From: JBGPLJ01 sp963826145
GTDB taxonomy: Bacteria > Pseudomonadota > Gammaproteobacteria > Steroidobacterales > Steroidobacteraceae
DNA length: 64,000 bases
Reading direction: 5' to 3'
Assembly: GCA_963826145.1 (NCBI GenBank)
Contig: CAWGVW010000001.1
Coordinates: 1,550,001 to 1,614,000, forward strand
How positions within the stretch are numbered: the first letter of the stretch is position 1; every line of letters begins with the position of its first letter. The notes under the pieces were generated by a model, which was given only the letters and a program-made list of their open reading frames with translations, did no database searches and had not been told where the DNA came from. Made by a program: the position numbers and the translations under genes. Below are positions 1 to 9,440 of the stretch, piece by piece.

Positions 1-1
1 C

Positions 2-853
2 ACGCTCCTGCGCATGCTGGTAGCGCTCGATCTCCTCGCGCTGCACGAAGGCGAGTACCAGCTCGCCCCCGTAGCCCGGCAGTACCTGTTGCGGGGCGAT
101 CCGTTCTACTGGGGCCATGTCTGGCCCGCCTCCTCCCGGGCCAGTGCCGATCATGCGAGGCTGCGGGATGTCCTCAAGATCCAGGCGCCCCAGCAGGACG
201 ATGGACTGACTGATCTGCCGCCTGTCGCAGCGTGGGAAACCGGTCAAATCAATCTCGATGAGGCCGGCCGCATCGCCCGCTTCATGCACAGCCATTCCAT
301 GGCCGCCGCCGCGGGCCTTGCGCGCAGCGGCGAATTCTCGGGGGTTCGTCGCCTCCTCGACATCGGTGGCGGATCCGGCTGCTTCTCGATCGCGCTCGCC
401 GCCGCCCATCCGGAGATCCACTGCACCATCCTCGATCTGCCGGCGATGTGCCAGGTCGCGGCCGGCTACATTCGGTCGGCCGGCGCCGGAGCACGCGTGG
501 ACACCGTAAGCGTCGATTTCTTCCGCGAGCCCTGGCCGCAAGGCTACGACGCGCACTTCTTCTCGAACGTGTTCCATGACTGGACGTTCGAAACCTGCGC
601 GGAGCTCGCTCAGCGCGCCTGCGCCGCGCTGCCTTCCGGCGGGCGCATCCTGTTGCATGAAATGCTGCTCGACGACGCCGGTACTGGCCCGCGCACCGCC
701 GCCGCGTTTTCCATGCTGATGCTCGCCGGCACCCGCGGCCAGCAATTTACGTTTGCGGAGCTGCGCGCAATCCTCGCGGGGGCGGGATTCCGCGACATCG
801 CGGTGCGCACGAGTTACGGCTACTACTCACTGGTGTCGGGTCGAAAGCCCTGA
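2..853 (+). CDS. SAM-dependent O-methyltransferase, 5' end outside window
   Basis: This is a class I O-methyltransferase of the acetylserotonin/plant-COMT-like family (Methyltransf_2), transferring a methyl group from SAM to a hydroxyl of a small aromatic or polyketide-like substrate. The open frame runs into the left edge, so the N-terminus is missing. What remains begins in the winged-helix dimerisation domain (a leucine-rich stretch, then EGEYQLAPVARQYLL). The SAM-binding motif LLDIGGGSG follows near 355-385 and the acidic loop ILDLP near 430. The FSNVFHDW segment carries the His-Asp pair usual in the family's active site. An SDR gene follows 30 bp later on the same strand and may be cotranscribed. 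The substrate cannot be read from sequence. Confidence 0.85.
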   Translation, partial: TLLRMLVALDLLALHEGEYQLAPVARQYLLRGDPFYWGHVWPASSRASADHARLRDVLKIQAPQQDDGLTDLPPVAAWETGQINLDEAGRIARFMHSHSMAAAAGLARSGEFSGVRRLLDIGGGSGCFSIALAAAHPEIHCTILDLPAMCQVAAGYIRSAGAGARVDTVSVDFFREPWPQGYDAHFFSNVFHDWTFETCAELAQRACAALPSGGRILLHEMLLDDAGTGPRTAAAFSMLMLAGTRGQQFTFAELRAILAGAGFRDIAVRTSYGYYSLVSGRKP

Positions 854-883
854 GCCGTCAACTACAGCAAGAGGTGCCGGGTC

Positions 884-1783
884 ATGAAAGACGTCAAAGG
901 CAAAGTCGCATTCATCACGGGCGGTGCGAGCGGCATCGGCCTCGGTATCGCGAAAGCCTGCGTCAACGCCGGCATGAAGGTTGTGATCGCGGACCTGCGC
1001 GACGACCACATCGAGGAATCGCTTGGCTTCTTCAAGGCCCAGGGACAGGCGACCGCGCTCCACGCGCTCAAGCTCAATGTCACCGATCGGCCGGCTTTCG
1101 CCCGTGCCGCCGACGAAGCCGAGAAGGTTTTCGGTAAGATCCACGTCCTCTGCAACAATGCGGGCATGGGTCTCGTCGGCCCGATCAAACAGCTGAAATA
1201 TGCCGACTGGGACTGGGGCTTCAACGTGATGATCGGCGGTGTCGTCAACGGGCTTCAGACCATCTTGCCGCGGATCCTCAAGCACGGCGAAGGCGGCCAC
1301 ATCGTCAACACCGCGTCGATGGCCGCGATCGTCCCGATTCCGAATACGGTCATCTACACGACAGCGAAAGGCGCTCTCGTTTCGATGGCGGAAACGCTGC
1401 GCGCGGAGCTTGCACCGGACAACATCGGCGTCTCCGCATTCTGCCCGGGCCCGGTACGGACGAACATCCGCGAGACCGGCAAGCTCCGGCCGCCTGAATT
1501 CAGCGACAGCGGACTCATCGAGAACGAGAAGCGGCTTGCGGATCGGCCGAACTCGCCGAACTGGATGAGCCTCGAGGAGTGCGGCGAGCGCGTCCTCAGG
1601 GGAATCGAGCGCAACGACCTCTATATCTTCACGCATCCGGAATTCCGCGCGGGCGCCGCGGAGCGCTGCGAGACGATTCTCGCGTCGTTTCCGGAGGAGC
1701 CCATCAACACGACACGCGCTGGCGAGATCGGCTTCCTTACGTCGAACGCCATCTTCTCGAAGGCTCAGCGGCCCCGCTGGTAG
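884..1783 (+). CDS. SDR family NAD(P)-dependent oxidoreductase
   Basis: A classical short-chain dehydrogenase/reductase of 299 aa, expected to oxidise or reduce an alcohol/ketone with NAD(P) in the cytoplasm. The cofactor motif TGGASGIG is at residues 12-19, NNAG at 91-94, the catalytic Ser at 145 and Tyr158-x-x-x-Lys162 in IYTTAKG. D37 in VIADLRD, at the end of the second strand, suggests a preference for NAD(H). The C-terminus is about 40 residues longer than in minimal SDRs, as in substrate-specific members. The ATG at 884 follows an AGAGGTG-like ribosome binding site. It sits just downstream of the O-methyltransferase, so the two may act on the same compound; the substrate is unknown. Confidence 0.9.
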   Translation: MKDVKGKVAFITGGASGIGLGIAKACVNAGMKVVIADLRDDHIEESLGFFKAQGQATALHALKLNVTDRPAFARAADEAEKVFGKIHVLCNNAGMGLVGPIKQLKYADWDWGFNVMIGGVVNGLQTILPRILKHGEGGHIVNTASMAAIVPIPNTVIYTTAKGALVSMAETLRAELAPDNIGVSAFCPGPVRTNIRETGKLRPPEFSDSGLIENEKRLADRPNSPNWMSLEECGERVLRGIERNDLYIFTHPEFRAGAAERCETILASFPEEPINTTRAGEIGFLTSNAIFSKAQRPRW

Positions 1784-1890
1784 CGCGGCACGCCGAAGCG
1801 AGCGATCAGGACGACGACGCGATTCGCCAACGGGGCGTCGTCGGCCCTAAACTTCCGGGCCATCCGAACAACAAGCCCAGGACCTACCCC

Positions 1891-3535
1891 ATGCAGCAAC
1901 GATCGATCAGCGCCCTCGCGGCGTTCTGTCTCCTTGCGGCCTTTGCCTGCGTGCCAGCCAGCGCCAAGGACGCCGCAGCGCCGGATGCCAAGGCCGACGC
2001 CAAGCCGGACGACACCGAAACGCCGAAACACCTGAAGGACGAGAGCCAGATCACGAGCGGCACCCTTGCCATCGGCGGGCGCAAGCTCGCCTACAAGGCG
2101 GAAGCGGGCCTCCTCGTGGTTCACGTCGCGGATCCCAAGGATCCCGACCCAGTGAATCCCGAAGACAAGGCCGCGCAGGCAACCGTGCAGGTGCCGGAAG
2201 CGAGCATGTCCTATGTCGCGTATTTCCAGGGCGAGAGCGAAGACCCGCAGCGCCCGATCACTGTTCGTCTTCAACGGCGGCCCGGGTTCGTCGACCGTGT
2301 GGCTGCACATGGGCGCGTTCGGCCCGAAGCGAGTGCTGACGCCGGCCGACACGCACACGCCGGCAGCGCCGTACCGCATCGTCGACAACGAATACAGCCT
2401 GCTCGACGTGAGCGATCTCGTGTTCGTCGATGCGCCGGGAACCGGTTTCGGACACCTGCGCGGCAAGGACAAGGAAAAGGCGTTCTTCGGCGTCGACCCG
2501 GACGCGCATGCGTTCGCCAATTTCATCGTCGAGTTCATCACGCGTCACGGCCGCTGGAATTCGCCCAAGTACCTCTTCGGCGAGAGCTACGGCACGACGC
2601 GCGTCGCGGCGCCTTGCTTACGTGCTGCAGAATGAGAAGCACATCGATCTCAACGGCGTCATCTTCCTTTCGCAGATCCTGGATTTCGACAACAGCCCCG
2701 ACGCGCCGCAGACGAATCCGGGGGTGGATCAGCCCTATATCCTGTCACTGCCGACCTACGCGGCGACCGCCTGGTATCACCACAAGCTCGCCAATGCGCC
2801 GGCATCACTCGAGGCCGTTCCTCGCCGAAGTGGAGCAGCTTCGCCTCGGCGAATATGCGCAGGCGCTTGCGGCCGGCGCGAAGCTCACGCCGGAGCGCAA
2901 GACCGCGATAGCAACGCGGCTGCACGATTACATCGGCCTGCCGATCGATTACATCGAGCGCTCGAACCTGCGCATCAACGGCGGGCAGTTCGAGAAGAAC
3001 CTGCTCGGCTCCGACACGACTACCGGCCGGCTCGATACGCGCTTCTCGGGGCCCACCATCGACCCGATGAGCCGCGAGTCGTACTACGACCCGCAGACGG
3101 CCTCGATCGTCTGGCGCCTACGTGCGGCGTTCAACGACTACGTGCGCGGACGCTCAAGTTCGGCGACGGCAAGACCTACAAGCCGGGCTACCAGAACCTC
3201 TGGCTGAGTCCGGAAATGTATATGCATCAACCGCCGGGCGCTCCCTTCGTGCGTCGCAGGGCGTCAACGTGATGCCGGATCTCGCCTCCGCCATGCAGCA
3301 GAATCCGAACCTGAAAGTGATGATGAACGGCGGCTACTACGATCTCGCGACACCGTTCTTCGCCGCCCAGTACGAGCTCGAACAGCTGCCGATGCAGGCG
3401 AGCCTGCAGAGGAACATCGAGGTCCACTACTACGAGTCCGGCCACATGGTGTACGCGCACGAACCCTCGCTAAAGGCGATACACGACAACGTGGCCGCGT
3501 TCGTTGAGAATACGCACGGGGTGAAATCGCCCTGA
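1891..3535 (+). CDS. S10-family serine carboxypeptidase-like protein, frame broken by five indels
   Basis: An exported S10 serine peptidase (carboxypeptidase C-like, COG2939). A Sec signal peptide follows the ATG at 1891 (MQQRSISALAAFCLL). The family's oxyanion motif NGGPGSS lies near 2275, the nucleophile motif GESYGTT near 2580, the Asp region NGGYYDLATPF near 3330 and the His region ESGHMVYAHEP near 3435. These parts fall in different frames: the reading shifts near 2262, 2612 and 2815 (one extra base each) and near 3148 and 3250 (one base missing each). Dropping the extra base restores consensus, for example ITFVFNGGPGSS at 2262. All catalytic residues survive and no in-frame stop arises apart from the shifts, so sequencing error is more likely than decay. 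Confidence 0.8.
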
Positions 3536-3563
3536 CACCGCTTGAGCGCCTGGGAGTCACGTC

Positions 3564-4034
3564 ATGAAATTGCCGGTCATTGTCAGCATCGTCGCCGCCG
3601 CCGTGTTGGCGAGCGGAGCGGTCGTTTACGCCTGCGCCTCGAGTTCCGACGGCGAAGGCAAGCAGCGCGCTGCCCTCGCGCGGGGGCTGCTCGACACGGT
3701 CTTCAATCAGCGCAAGGTGCAGGAAGGCTTCGACAAGTACGTCGGTGCGACCTACAAGCAGCACAATCCGTTTGCCGCAGATGGCAAGCAGGCGGCCGTC
3801 GACTTCCTCAGCAAGTTCATGGCGACGGGCGCCGAGTACAAGTACGACATCAAGAATGTCTACGTGGACGGCCGTGTCGCGATCGTGCATTCACACGTGA
3901 CACGCGGCGCTGCCGACCGGGGCTCCGCCGTGATCGACATCTTCCGATTCGATGAACACGACAAGATCGTCGAGCACTGGGATGTCCTGCAGCCGGTCCC
4001 GGAAAAGTCCGCGAACGACAACACGATGTTCTAG
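3564..4034 (+). CDS. SnoaL-like (NTF2 fold) exported protein
   Basis: A 156-aa protein with an N-terminal hydrophobic export signal followed by an NTF2/SnoaL-like domain (about residues 35-150). The ending HWDVLQPVPEKSANDNTMF is typical of the family often annotated as SnoaL-like aldol-condensation-catalysing proteins, whose biochemical role is mostly unproven. Conserved features include YKQHNP and VDGRVAIVHSHV. A cysteine at the end of the signal (VYAC) is a weak lipobox, so it may be a lipoprotein. The ATG at 3564 has a GGGAG about nine bases upstream. It lies 28 bp after the S10 peptidase, and a long inverted repeat begins seven bases after its stop. Confidence 0.8.
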   Translation: MKLPVIVSIVAAAVLASGAVVYACASSSDGEGKQRAALARGLLDTVFNQRKVQEGFDKYVGATYKQHNPFAADGKQAAVDFLSKFMATGAEYKYDIKNVYVDGRVAIVHSHVTRGAADRGSAVIDIFRFDEHDKIVEHWDVLQPVPEKSANDNTMF

Positions 4035-4040
4035 CAAACC

Positions 4041-4115
4041 GGTACCGGGATTGGATAACTGGGGATTTGCGAAAGCGGGAGCGACCCAAATCCCCAGTTA
4101 TCCAATCCCGGTACC
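4041..4115. repeat. Perfect 28-bp inverted repeat with 19-nt loop (REP/MITE-like or bidirectional terminator)
   Basis: The left arm at 4041-4068 is the exact reverse complement of the right arm at 4088-4115. Both arms begin with GGTACCGGGATTGG when read inward from the outside. The loop is 4069-4087. The element lies exactly between two convergent genes. Its right arm encodes the last five residues and the TAA stop of the minus-strand MFS gene. There is no good T-run on either side, so a simple intrinsic terminator is a poor fit. A repetitive extragenic palindrome or a small mobile element is possible; only one copy is visible in this window. Confidence 0.85.
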
Positions 4116-5342
4116 TTTCGTTAACTTTGCCGGCGCCGTTTCCTTCAGGCCGATGGCCAGCAGGCCGCCCGCGAGCGCGCAAGCGGCTTCGATCAGGATC
4201 GGCGCCTGAAGCGTCGTCCGATCGGCAACCCAGCCTGCGATCAGCGGACCACAGAAGCCGCCGACGATCTCCCCGATGCCGACCACCAGTCCCATGGCCG
4301 TTGCGATGAGCCTGGGCGAGGTGCTCTCGGCCGGAATCGTTCCCATGAAGAGCGGAAAGACGCCGGCCGCGAGCCAGCCGACGAACATCAGGGTTCCAAG
4401 CACGATGAGCGACCCGCTGTAGTAGAGCGCGGCCAGTGGACAGAGCGCAGCGAGGAGTGGAAAAAAGATCATCACGGGCTTGCGGCCGATGCGGTCGGAG
4501 AGCGCCGGGATGGCGAGCCCCGCAATCGCCGCGCAAATGCCGAGCACGCTCATCAGGTAGCCCATCTCGTTCGGCGGAACGTGCCGGTACATGACGAAGA
4601 ACGTCGGCAGGAACGCCCAGCCGAGCACCATCCACGCGACCATGAAGCAGCTGATGAGCGATGACAGCATGACGTTGCGGACCGTGAGCATGGCGAAGAG
4701 GCCCATCGGTCGCTCAGCTCTTCCCGTGGCAGCGTCGGCAGCGGGCTCTGCTCGTCGCGCGGCCGGTTCGCGCACATAGCGGGCGATCAATATGGCGCAG
4801 ATGAGCCCGGGCACGCCGGCCACGAAGAAGGAGGCGTGCCAGCTGAAATGTTGCGCCAGGGGCACGAGTATCAGCGGCGCCGCAAACGTGCCGAGGAGCG
4901 CGCTGAAGAAGTTCTGCATGGCTCCCATGTTGAATCCGCGCCGGCCCTCGCCGGATTCGGCCTGCATGATGGAGAGCGCAACCGGCAGGAACGGGCCTTC
5001 GGCGATGCCCATCAGCATTCGGGCCGCGATCAGCATCACAAAGGAACTCGCGAGGCCCGAAAGGAACGAGCACGCGGAGAACGCGAGCACGCAGGCGATG
5101 AGAAAGGGCTTGCGGATGCCGCTCCGATCGGACCAGGCCCCGAATACATAGGCCGAAATGGCCCAGGTGATCGAGAGCCCCGAGGTGATGAAGCCGATCT
5201 GCCAGTTGGTGAGCTTCAGGTCGGGCGCAATGAAAGGCGCAAGGAAGCCGGCAGCGTTCCGATCGAAAAAGAGGAAACCGAAGGTCAGTCCGAGGAGGAG
5301 CAGGATGCCGTTTTCGTACGAGAACAGCCTGCTTCTGGTCAT
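4098..5342 (-). CDS. MFS transporter
   Basis: A 12-segment major facilitator superfamily permease of 414 aa in the inner membrane, probably a proton symporter for an organic anion. Evidence is the loop motif between TM2 and TM3 (FGAWSDRSGIRKP), the TM4 RMLMGIAEG segment and the repeat SDRIGRKP in the second half. The ATG at 5342 is chosen because a GGAG site precedes it and the first helix begins 14 residues later; an open frame extends further upstream but looks non-coding. The C-terminus (TKGTGIG) and stop come from the inverted repeat at 4041-4115, so the original end may have been altered. It is divergent from the carboxyltransferase gene and probably feeds that pathway. Confidence 0.88.
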   Translation of the reverse strand: MTRSRLFSYENGILLLLGLTFGFLFFDRNAAGFLAPFIAPDLKLTNWQIGFITSGLSITWAISAYVFGAWSDRSGIRKPFLIACVLAFSACSFLSGLASSFVMLIAARMLMGIAEGPFLPVALSIMQAESGEGRRGFNMGAMQNFFSALLGTFAAPLILVPLAQHFSWHASFFVAGVPGLICAILIARYVREPAARRAEPAADAATGRAERPMGLFAMLTVRNVMLSSLISCFMVAWMVLGWAFLPTFFVMYRHVPPNEMGYLMSVLGICAAIAGLAIPALSDRIGRKPVMIFFPLLAALCPLAALYYSGSLIVLGTLMFVGWLAAGVFPLFMGTIPAESTSPRLIATAMGLVVGIGEIVGGFCGPLIAGWVADRTTLQAPILIEAACALAGGLLAIGLKETAPAKLTKGTGIG

Positions 5343-5506
5343 AGGGTCTCCCGGATTGCCGACAGCGGATGGCCCGCGCAGGATGCAGTGCCGCAGCAAT
5401 GGCAACGTGCGCGCTAGTGCACTCAAAGTCGACTGTAAGGGAAGTCGATGCTCCTGTCCGCCCTCCGGGACTGGCAGCAGGCGAAAAAGGACGCCAAGAT
5501 GACCGC

Positions 5507-6979
5507 GTGGCCCATATCCGGCTAGTCGACGTTTCCATCCGCGATGGCAACCAGAGTATCTGGGGCGCCACGGCCCTCAACGCCGCGCGAACCCTCGAGA
5601 TTGCGCCGGTCCTCGACCGCATCGGCCTGCACGCGCTCGATTTCAACTCGAGCACCCACATGGGCATCTCGGTGCGCACGCACCGGGAGAACCCCTGGGA
5701 ACTCATCCGCTCGATGCGCCAGCGCGCTCCGCATACGCCGCTGCAGTTCATCACGACCGGCTTTCGCTTCATCTCCTGGGAAACCTCGAGCGCGGAATTC
5801 ATGCGCCTGGTGTACCGGTGCCTCGTGCGCAACGGCATCGGCCGCTTCGCGCTCATCGACCCGATGCACGATCGCGACTCGCTCCTCGAAGGCGCACGGC
5901 TCATTCATGAGGAAGGCGGCGAGGTTTTGGCCGGCCTTACCTACACTATCAGCGCCGTGCACGACGATGCGTTCTACGCGAATCTCGCCGGGGTCCTCGC
6001 CAATTCACCGCATGTCACGCGGCTTTACATCAAGGACCCGACCGGGCTCCTCACACCGGAGCGCGCGCGTACGCTGATTCCGGCGGTGCGCGCGCGCATC
6101 GGCGCGAAACCGCTCGAACTGCACTCCCACTGCACGATCGGACTTTCACCGCTGAGCTATCTCGCGGCCGCGGATCTCGGCGTCGCCGTGCTGCACGTCG
6201 CCCTCGGCCCCTTGAGCAATGGCACGTCGCTTCCATCGGCACTGCGCATCGTTGCGAACCTGCGGGAACTCGGCCATACGGTCGATGTGGATGACCGCTC
6301 GCTCGGGCTCGCGGCGGACTACTTCACACGCCTCGCCGAGGCAGAGGGACTCCCGGTCGGCACGCCGCAGGAATACGACGCCGCGTTCCTCAGGCACCAG
6401 CTACCCGGCGGCGCGATTACGACGACCATCCGTCAGCTCGAGGAGCTGAAGCTCGGGGACCGGTTGCCAGCCGTGATTGAAGAGACCATCCGCGTACGCG
6501 CGGAGCTTGGCTTTCCGATCATGGTGACGCCCTTCCCCCAGATTGTCTGCACCCAGGCGCTCTTCAACGTGATCGCGGCGGAACGCTATGCGAACGTCCC
6601 CGATCAGGTCATTCGCTACGTGATCGGCCGTTTCGGTCGCCCCACCGCTCCTGTCGATCCGAACGTCCGCGACCGCATTCTCGACAGACCGCGTGCCCGC
6701 GAGCTGATGGCCGAGCCGCCGCCGCCCGGACTCGACGAACTCAGGCGCCGGATCGGCAAGACGCATTCCGACGAGGAATTCCTGCTGCGCGCAGTCATGC
6801 CGGCCGATCAGGTCGACGCCATGCTCGCTGCAGGCCCTGCGACAACCAGGTACAACCCCGATACGAGACCGCTCCTCACCCTGCTGCGCGATGTTGTGGC
6901 GCGCCCATCGCCGCCCATGGAACTTGTCCTTGAAAAGCCGAACTTCCGTCTGGCATTGCGCGGACCTCGCCGCGCGTAA
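5507..6979 (+). CDS. HMGL/OadA-type carboxyltransferase-domain protein lacking a biotin domain
   Basis: Related to the carboxyltransferase subunit of oxaloacetate decarboxylase and pyruvate carboxylase (HMGL-like TIM barrel, then the conserved PYC_OADA region). DVSIRDGNQS at residues 8-17 matches the DTTLRDGHQS motif. K176 in IKDPTGLL takes the place of the metal-bridging carboxy-lysine. H206-S-H208 in ELHSHC are metal ligands. MVTPFPQIV marks the C-terminal half. At 490 aa it ends without the biotinyl domain and its AMKM motif, so a separate carrier or a biotin-independent aldolase/lyase reaction is implied. Start: GTG at 5507 is in frame. A better spaced AAGG plus ATG at 5499 is one base out of frame, so a deletion at 5500-5509 is possible. 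It leads a same-strand run of catabolic genes. Confidence 0.8.
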   Translation: MAHIRLVDVSIRDGNQSIWGATALNAARTLEIAPVLDRIGLHALDFNSSTHMGISVRTHRENPWELIRSMRQRAPHTPLQFITTGFRFISWETSSAEFMRLVYRCLVRNGIGRFALIDPMHDRDSLLEGARLIHEEGGEVLAGLTYTISAVHDDAFYANLAGVLANSPHVTRLYIKDPTGLLTPERARTLIPAVRARIGAKPLELHSHCTIGLSPLSYLAAADLGVAVLHVALGPLSNGTSLPSALRIVANLRELGHTVDVDDRSLGLAADYFTRLAEAEGLPVGTPQEYDAAFLRHQLPGGAITTTIRQLEELKLGDRLPAVIEETIRVRAELGFPIMVTPFPQIVCTQALFNVIAAERYANVPDQVIRYVIGRFGRPTAPVDPNVRDRILDRPRARELMAEPPPPGLDELRRRIGKTHSDEEFLLRAVMPADQVDAMLAAGPATTRYNPDTRPLLTLLRDVVARPSPPMELVLEKPNFRLALRGPRRA

Positions 6980-6993
6980 CCGAGGGGCGCTCG

Positions 6994-8088
6994 ATGTCGA
7001 AAGCCAAGCGTCCCGTCCTCCTCATCGGCGGAATTCCCGGCGACAACGCCAGCGACATCTTTCGAACCGTGGCTCCCATCCTTGGCGACCTTGCGATCGG
7101 CCTCACCGACGGTGAGACCGGCATCCGCCGCTTCTGGATCTTCTTCATCGGGCTCAATACCTGGGACAAGCATCCGGACCTCCAACTCGTCCGCGCGGTA
7201 ACGCCATCGGGCATCGCAGGCCTGCCACCGTGGCTGCCTTCGGGCTACGACACCTTTCAGTGGTGGGGCGCGAAACCGGGCGTGCGCAAGCTGCGGCCGA
7301 TCGAGACGCTCGGCTATCCGGCCGAGGCCTTGGCGTCGTACCGGATTTTCCGCGATTTGCGCGATCAAGGCATCATTCCTCGGGGCACGAGGTTTCAGCA
7401 GTGCCTGCCGTTTCCCGACGATGCGGTGCGCCTCTTCACCAACAATGCCGAGAACATGGACCTCATGGTCGATGCCTACATCGACGTCATGAAGCGGGAT
7501 ATACGCAGGCTCTGCGACGGGATTGCGCACGAGGATCTCGTGCTGCAATGGGACATCAACTGGGAGACGGTCGCCATCGAGCACGGCGATTACCTGCCGG
7601 ACACGGCGCCCATGCAGTTCAAGCCGAACGGCGATCCAATGGAGCGCTTTCTGCGCTACGTCCGCGAGCTGAACGCGGCGATTCCGGCCACCGTTCCGGT
7701 CGGGATGCACCTCTGCTACGGCGACCTGCATCACAAGCACTTCAAGGATCCCGTGGATCTCGAGACGAGTGTCCGCATGGCGAACCGTGCGGCGCACGTT
7801 TCGCCACGCCCCATCGATTTCGTGCAGATGTCGGTGCCGCGCCACCGGCACGACGATGCCTACTTCAAGCCGCTCGAACACCTGAAGATCGGCGATGCCA
7901 CGGTATACGCCGGCCTCGTGCACTACACCGACGGCGTCGAAGGGAGCGTGCGGCGGCTTGAAGCATTCAAGCGCCACTTCCGCGGTCCGACCGGCGTGTC
8001 CACCGAATGCGGGCTCGGCCGGCGGCCGAGGGATCAGGAACTCGTCCGGCTCCTGGAGATCCACCGCGACGTCTCCGCCGCAATCTGA
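6994..8088 (+). CDS. MetE C-terminal/UROD-like superfamily protein with zinc-site residues
   Basis: A 364-aa cytoplasmic TIM-barrel protein resembling the catalytic half of cobalamin-independent methionine synthase. The zinc ligands look conserved: H239-x-C241 in MHLCYGD and C339 in STECGLGRR, corresponding to the HxC and final Cys of MetE. The N-terminal tetrahydrofolate-binding half of MetE is absent. Known relatives of this form include methyl transfer enzymes and many uncharacterised proteins. It starts 14 bp after the carboxyltransferase gene and ends 20 bp before an aromatic-acid-type MFS gene. A role in methyl removal from, or cleavage of, a catabolic substrate is plausible but inferred. 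The ATG at 6994 follows a GAGGGG-like site. Confidence 0.72.
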   Translation: MSKAKRPVLLIGGIPGDNASDIFRTVAPILGDLAIGLTDGETGIRRFWIFFIGLNTWDKHPDLQLVRAVTPSGIAGLPPWLPSGYDTFQWWGAKPGVRKLRPIETLGYPAEALASYRIFRDLRDQGIIPRGTRFQQCLPFPDDAVRLFTNNAENMDLMVDAYIDVMKRDIRRLCDGIAHEDLVLQWDINWETVAIEHGDYLPDTAPMQFKPNGDPMERFLRYVRELNAAIPATVPVGMHLCYGDLHHKHFKDPVDLETSVRMANRAAHVSPRPIDFVQMSVPRHRHDDAYFKPLEHLKIGDATVYAGLVHYTDGVEGSVRRLEAFKRHFRGPTGVSTECGLGRRPRDQELVRLLEIHRDVSAAI

Positions 8089-8108
8089 CGCGGACTCGCC
8101 GGACAATC

Positions 8109-9440
8109 ATGGTGAGCGGGCCGGTCGTCAATCTCGAGGAACTCATCGACCGGCAGAACGTTCGCCGCACCCTGCTCTGGGTTCTGCTGTGGGCCGGCAT
8201 CGCAATGGTCGCGGACGGCTACGACCTGCTGTCGATCGCCCTTGTTGCACCGACCCTTATCGAGCAGTGGCAGCTCTCGGTGGTGCAGTTCTCTTCGGTC
8301 TTCACGGTCGGCGCCGCCGCCTCCATGCTCGGCGGCGCCGCCTGCGGATACCTTGCCGACCGCATCGGCCGCAAACGCGCGATCGTGGCGGGCACGCTGC
8401 TCCTTGGCGTGAGCACGCTAGGCTCCGCTTACGCGACGAATCTCACGGAGCTCATTGCCTGGCGTGGGGTCGCGAGCTTTGGCATCGGCACCGTGCCGCC
8501 GGTCGCCATTGCTCTTGTCAATGAGTTCGCTCCTCAGCGCCTGCGGGCGACGAGCGTGGCACTCCTCTATCTCGGCACGACGCTCGGCATATTGCTTGCG
8601 GGTTTTGTGACGCGGACGTACGTGCCGGACCAGGGTTGGCCGATCGTCTTCCTCGTGGGCGGAGTTGCGCCGCTCGTCATCGCTGTCGGCCTCGCCATCT
8701 GGCTCAGGGAATCGCCCCGCTACCTTGCGACTCGTAAGCCCGACTCGGCTGCGACCGGCGAGCTCGCGCAGTGGCTCGCGCCTGGCCTTGCGATCGCGCC
8801 AAACACACGCTTCACCCTCTCGAGCGAGACGCCGCTCAAGGGCGACCCGCTCAAACTCGTGTTCGCGAATGGCCGCTGGCGTAAGACGCTCGTCTTCTGG
8901 CTCGCCTACTTCACCTGTGGGTTCACGCTCTACACGATGCTCAACTACTCGCCGATCATCCTGCGCAAGCTCGGTCTCGGGAAGGGGGACGCCGCACTCC
9001 TTGCGGCCTGGGCAAGCGTCGCGGGCTGGACGGGCGGAGTCATCATCACGCGCTGCATGGATCGCTGGGGCTTGCGCGCCATGATTCTGCCGCCGCTCAT
9101 CGGTATCCCGCTCATTGGTGGCCTCGGCGCCCTCGCGGGGACGCCCGGCGCGCTCATTGCGGTCGTTACGCTGCTAGGCGGCATGGCGTTCTCCGGAAGC
9201 CAGGCGGGCCTGCATGCGACCGGTGCACTGATCTACCCCACTGCCGTCCGCGCGAACGGTATCGGTCTTGGCTTGCTCATTACCCGCAGCGCCGGAGTGC
9301 TCTCGCCCATCGTGATCGCGCAGCTTTACAGCGGCGACCACGGAACACAGCGCGTGCTGTGGGCAGCCGCGCTGCCGCTCGCCGTCGTCTCGCTTGCGTT
9401 CGTCATCCTGTCACGCCTCCATCGAAGGGCGGATCCATGA
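8109..9440 (+). CDS. MFS transporter, AAHS (aromatic acid:H+ symporter)-like
   Basis: A 443-aa inner-membrane permease with 12 predicted helices. The first helix carries the DGYD element (MVADGYDLLSIALVAP) typical of AAHS aromatic acid symporters, and the TM2-TM3 loop holds GYLADRIGRKR. A large cytoplasmic loop precedes the second half near residue 200-245. The ATG at 8109 is used; the same frame is open upstream to 8007 but that part overlaps the MetE-like gene and is very Arg/Pro-rich. Its stop overlaps the start of the next gene (ATGA at 9437-9440), so the two are translationally coupled. It probably imports the substrate of this operon, likely an aromatic or hydroxy acid. Confidence 0.88.
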   Translation: MVSGPVVNLEELIDRQNVRRTLLWVLLWAGIAMVADGYDLLSIALVAPTLIEQWQLSVVQFSSVFTVGAAASMLGGAACGYLADRIGRKRAIVAGTLLLGVSTLGSAYATNLTELIAWRGVASFGIGTVPPVAIALVNEFAPQRLRATSVALLYLGTTLGILLAGFVTRTYVPDQGWPIVFLVGGVAPLVIAVGLAIWLRESPRYLATRKPDSAATGELAQWLAPGLAIAPNTRFTLSSETPLKGDPLKLVFANGRWRKTLVFWLAYFTCGFTLYTMLNYSPIILRKLGLGKGDAALLAAWASVAGWTGGVIITRCMDRWGLRAMILPPLIGIPLIGGLGALAGTPGALIAVVTLLGGMAFSGSQAGLHATGALIYPTAVRANGIGLGLLITRSAGVLSPIVIAQLYSGDHGTQRVLWAAALPLAVVSLAFVILSRLHRRADP

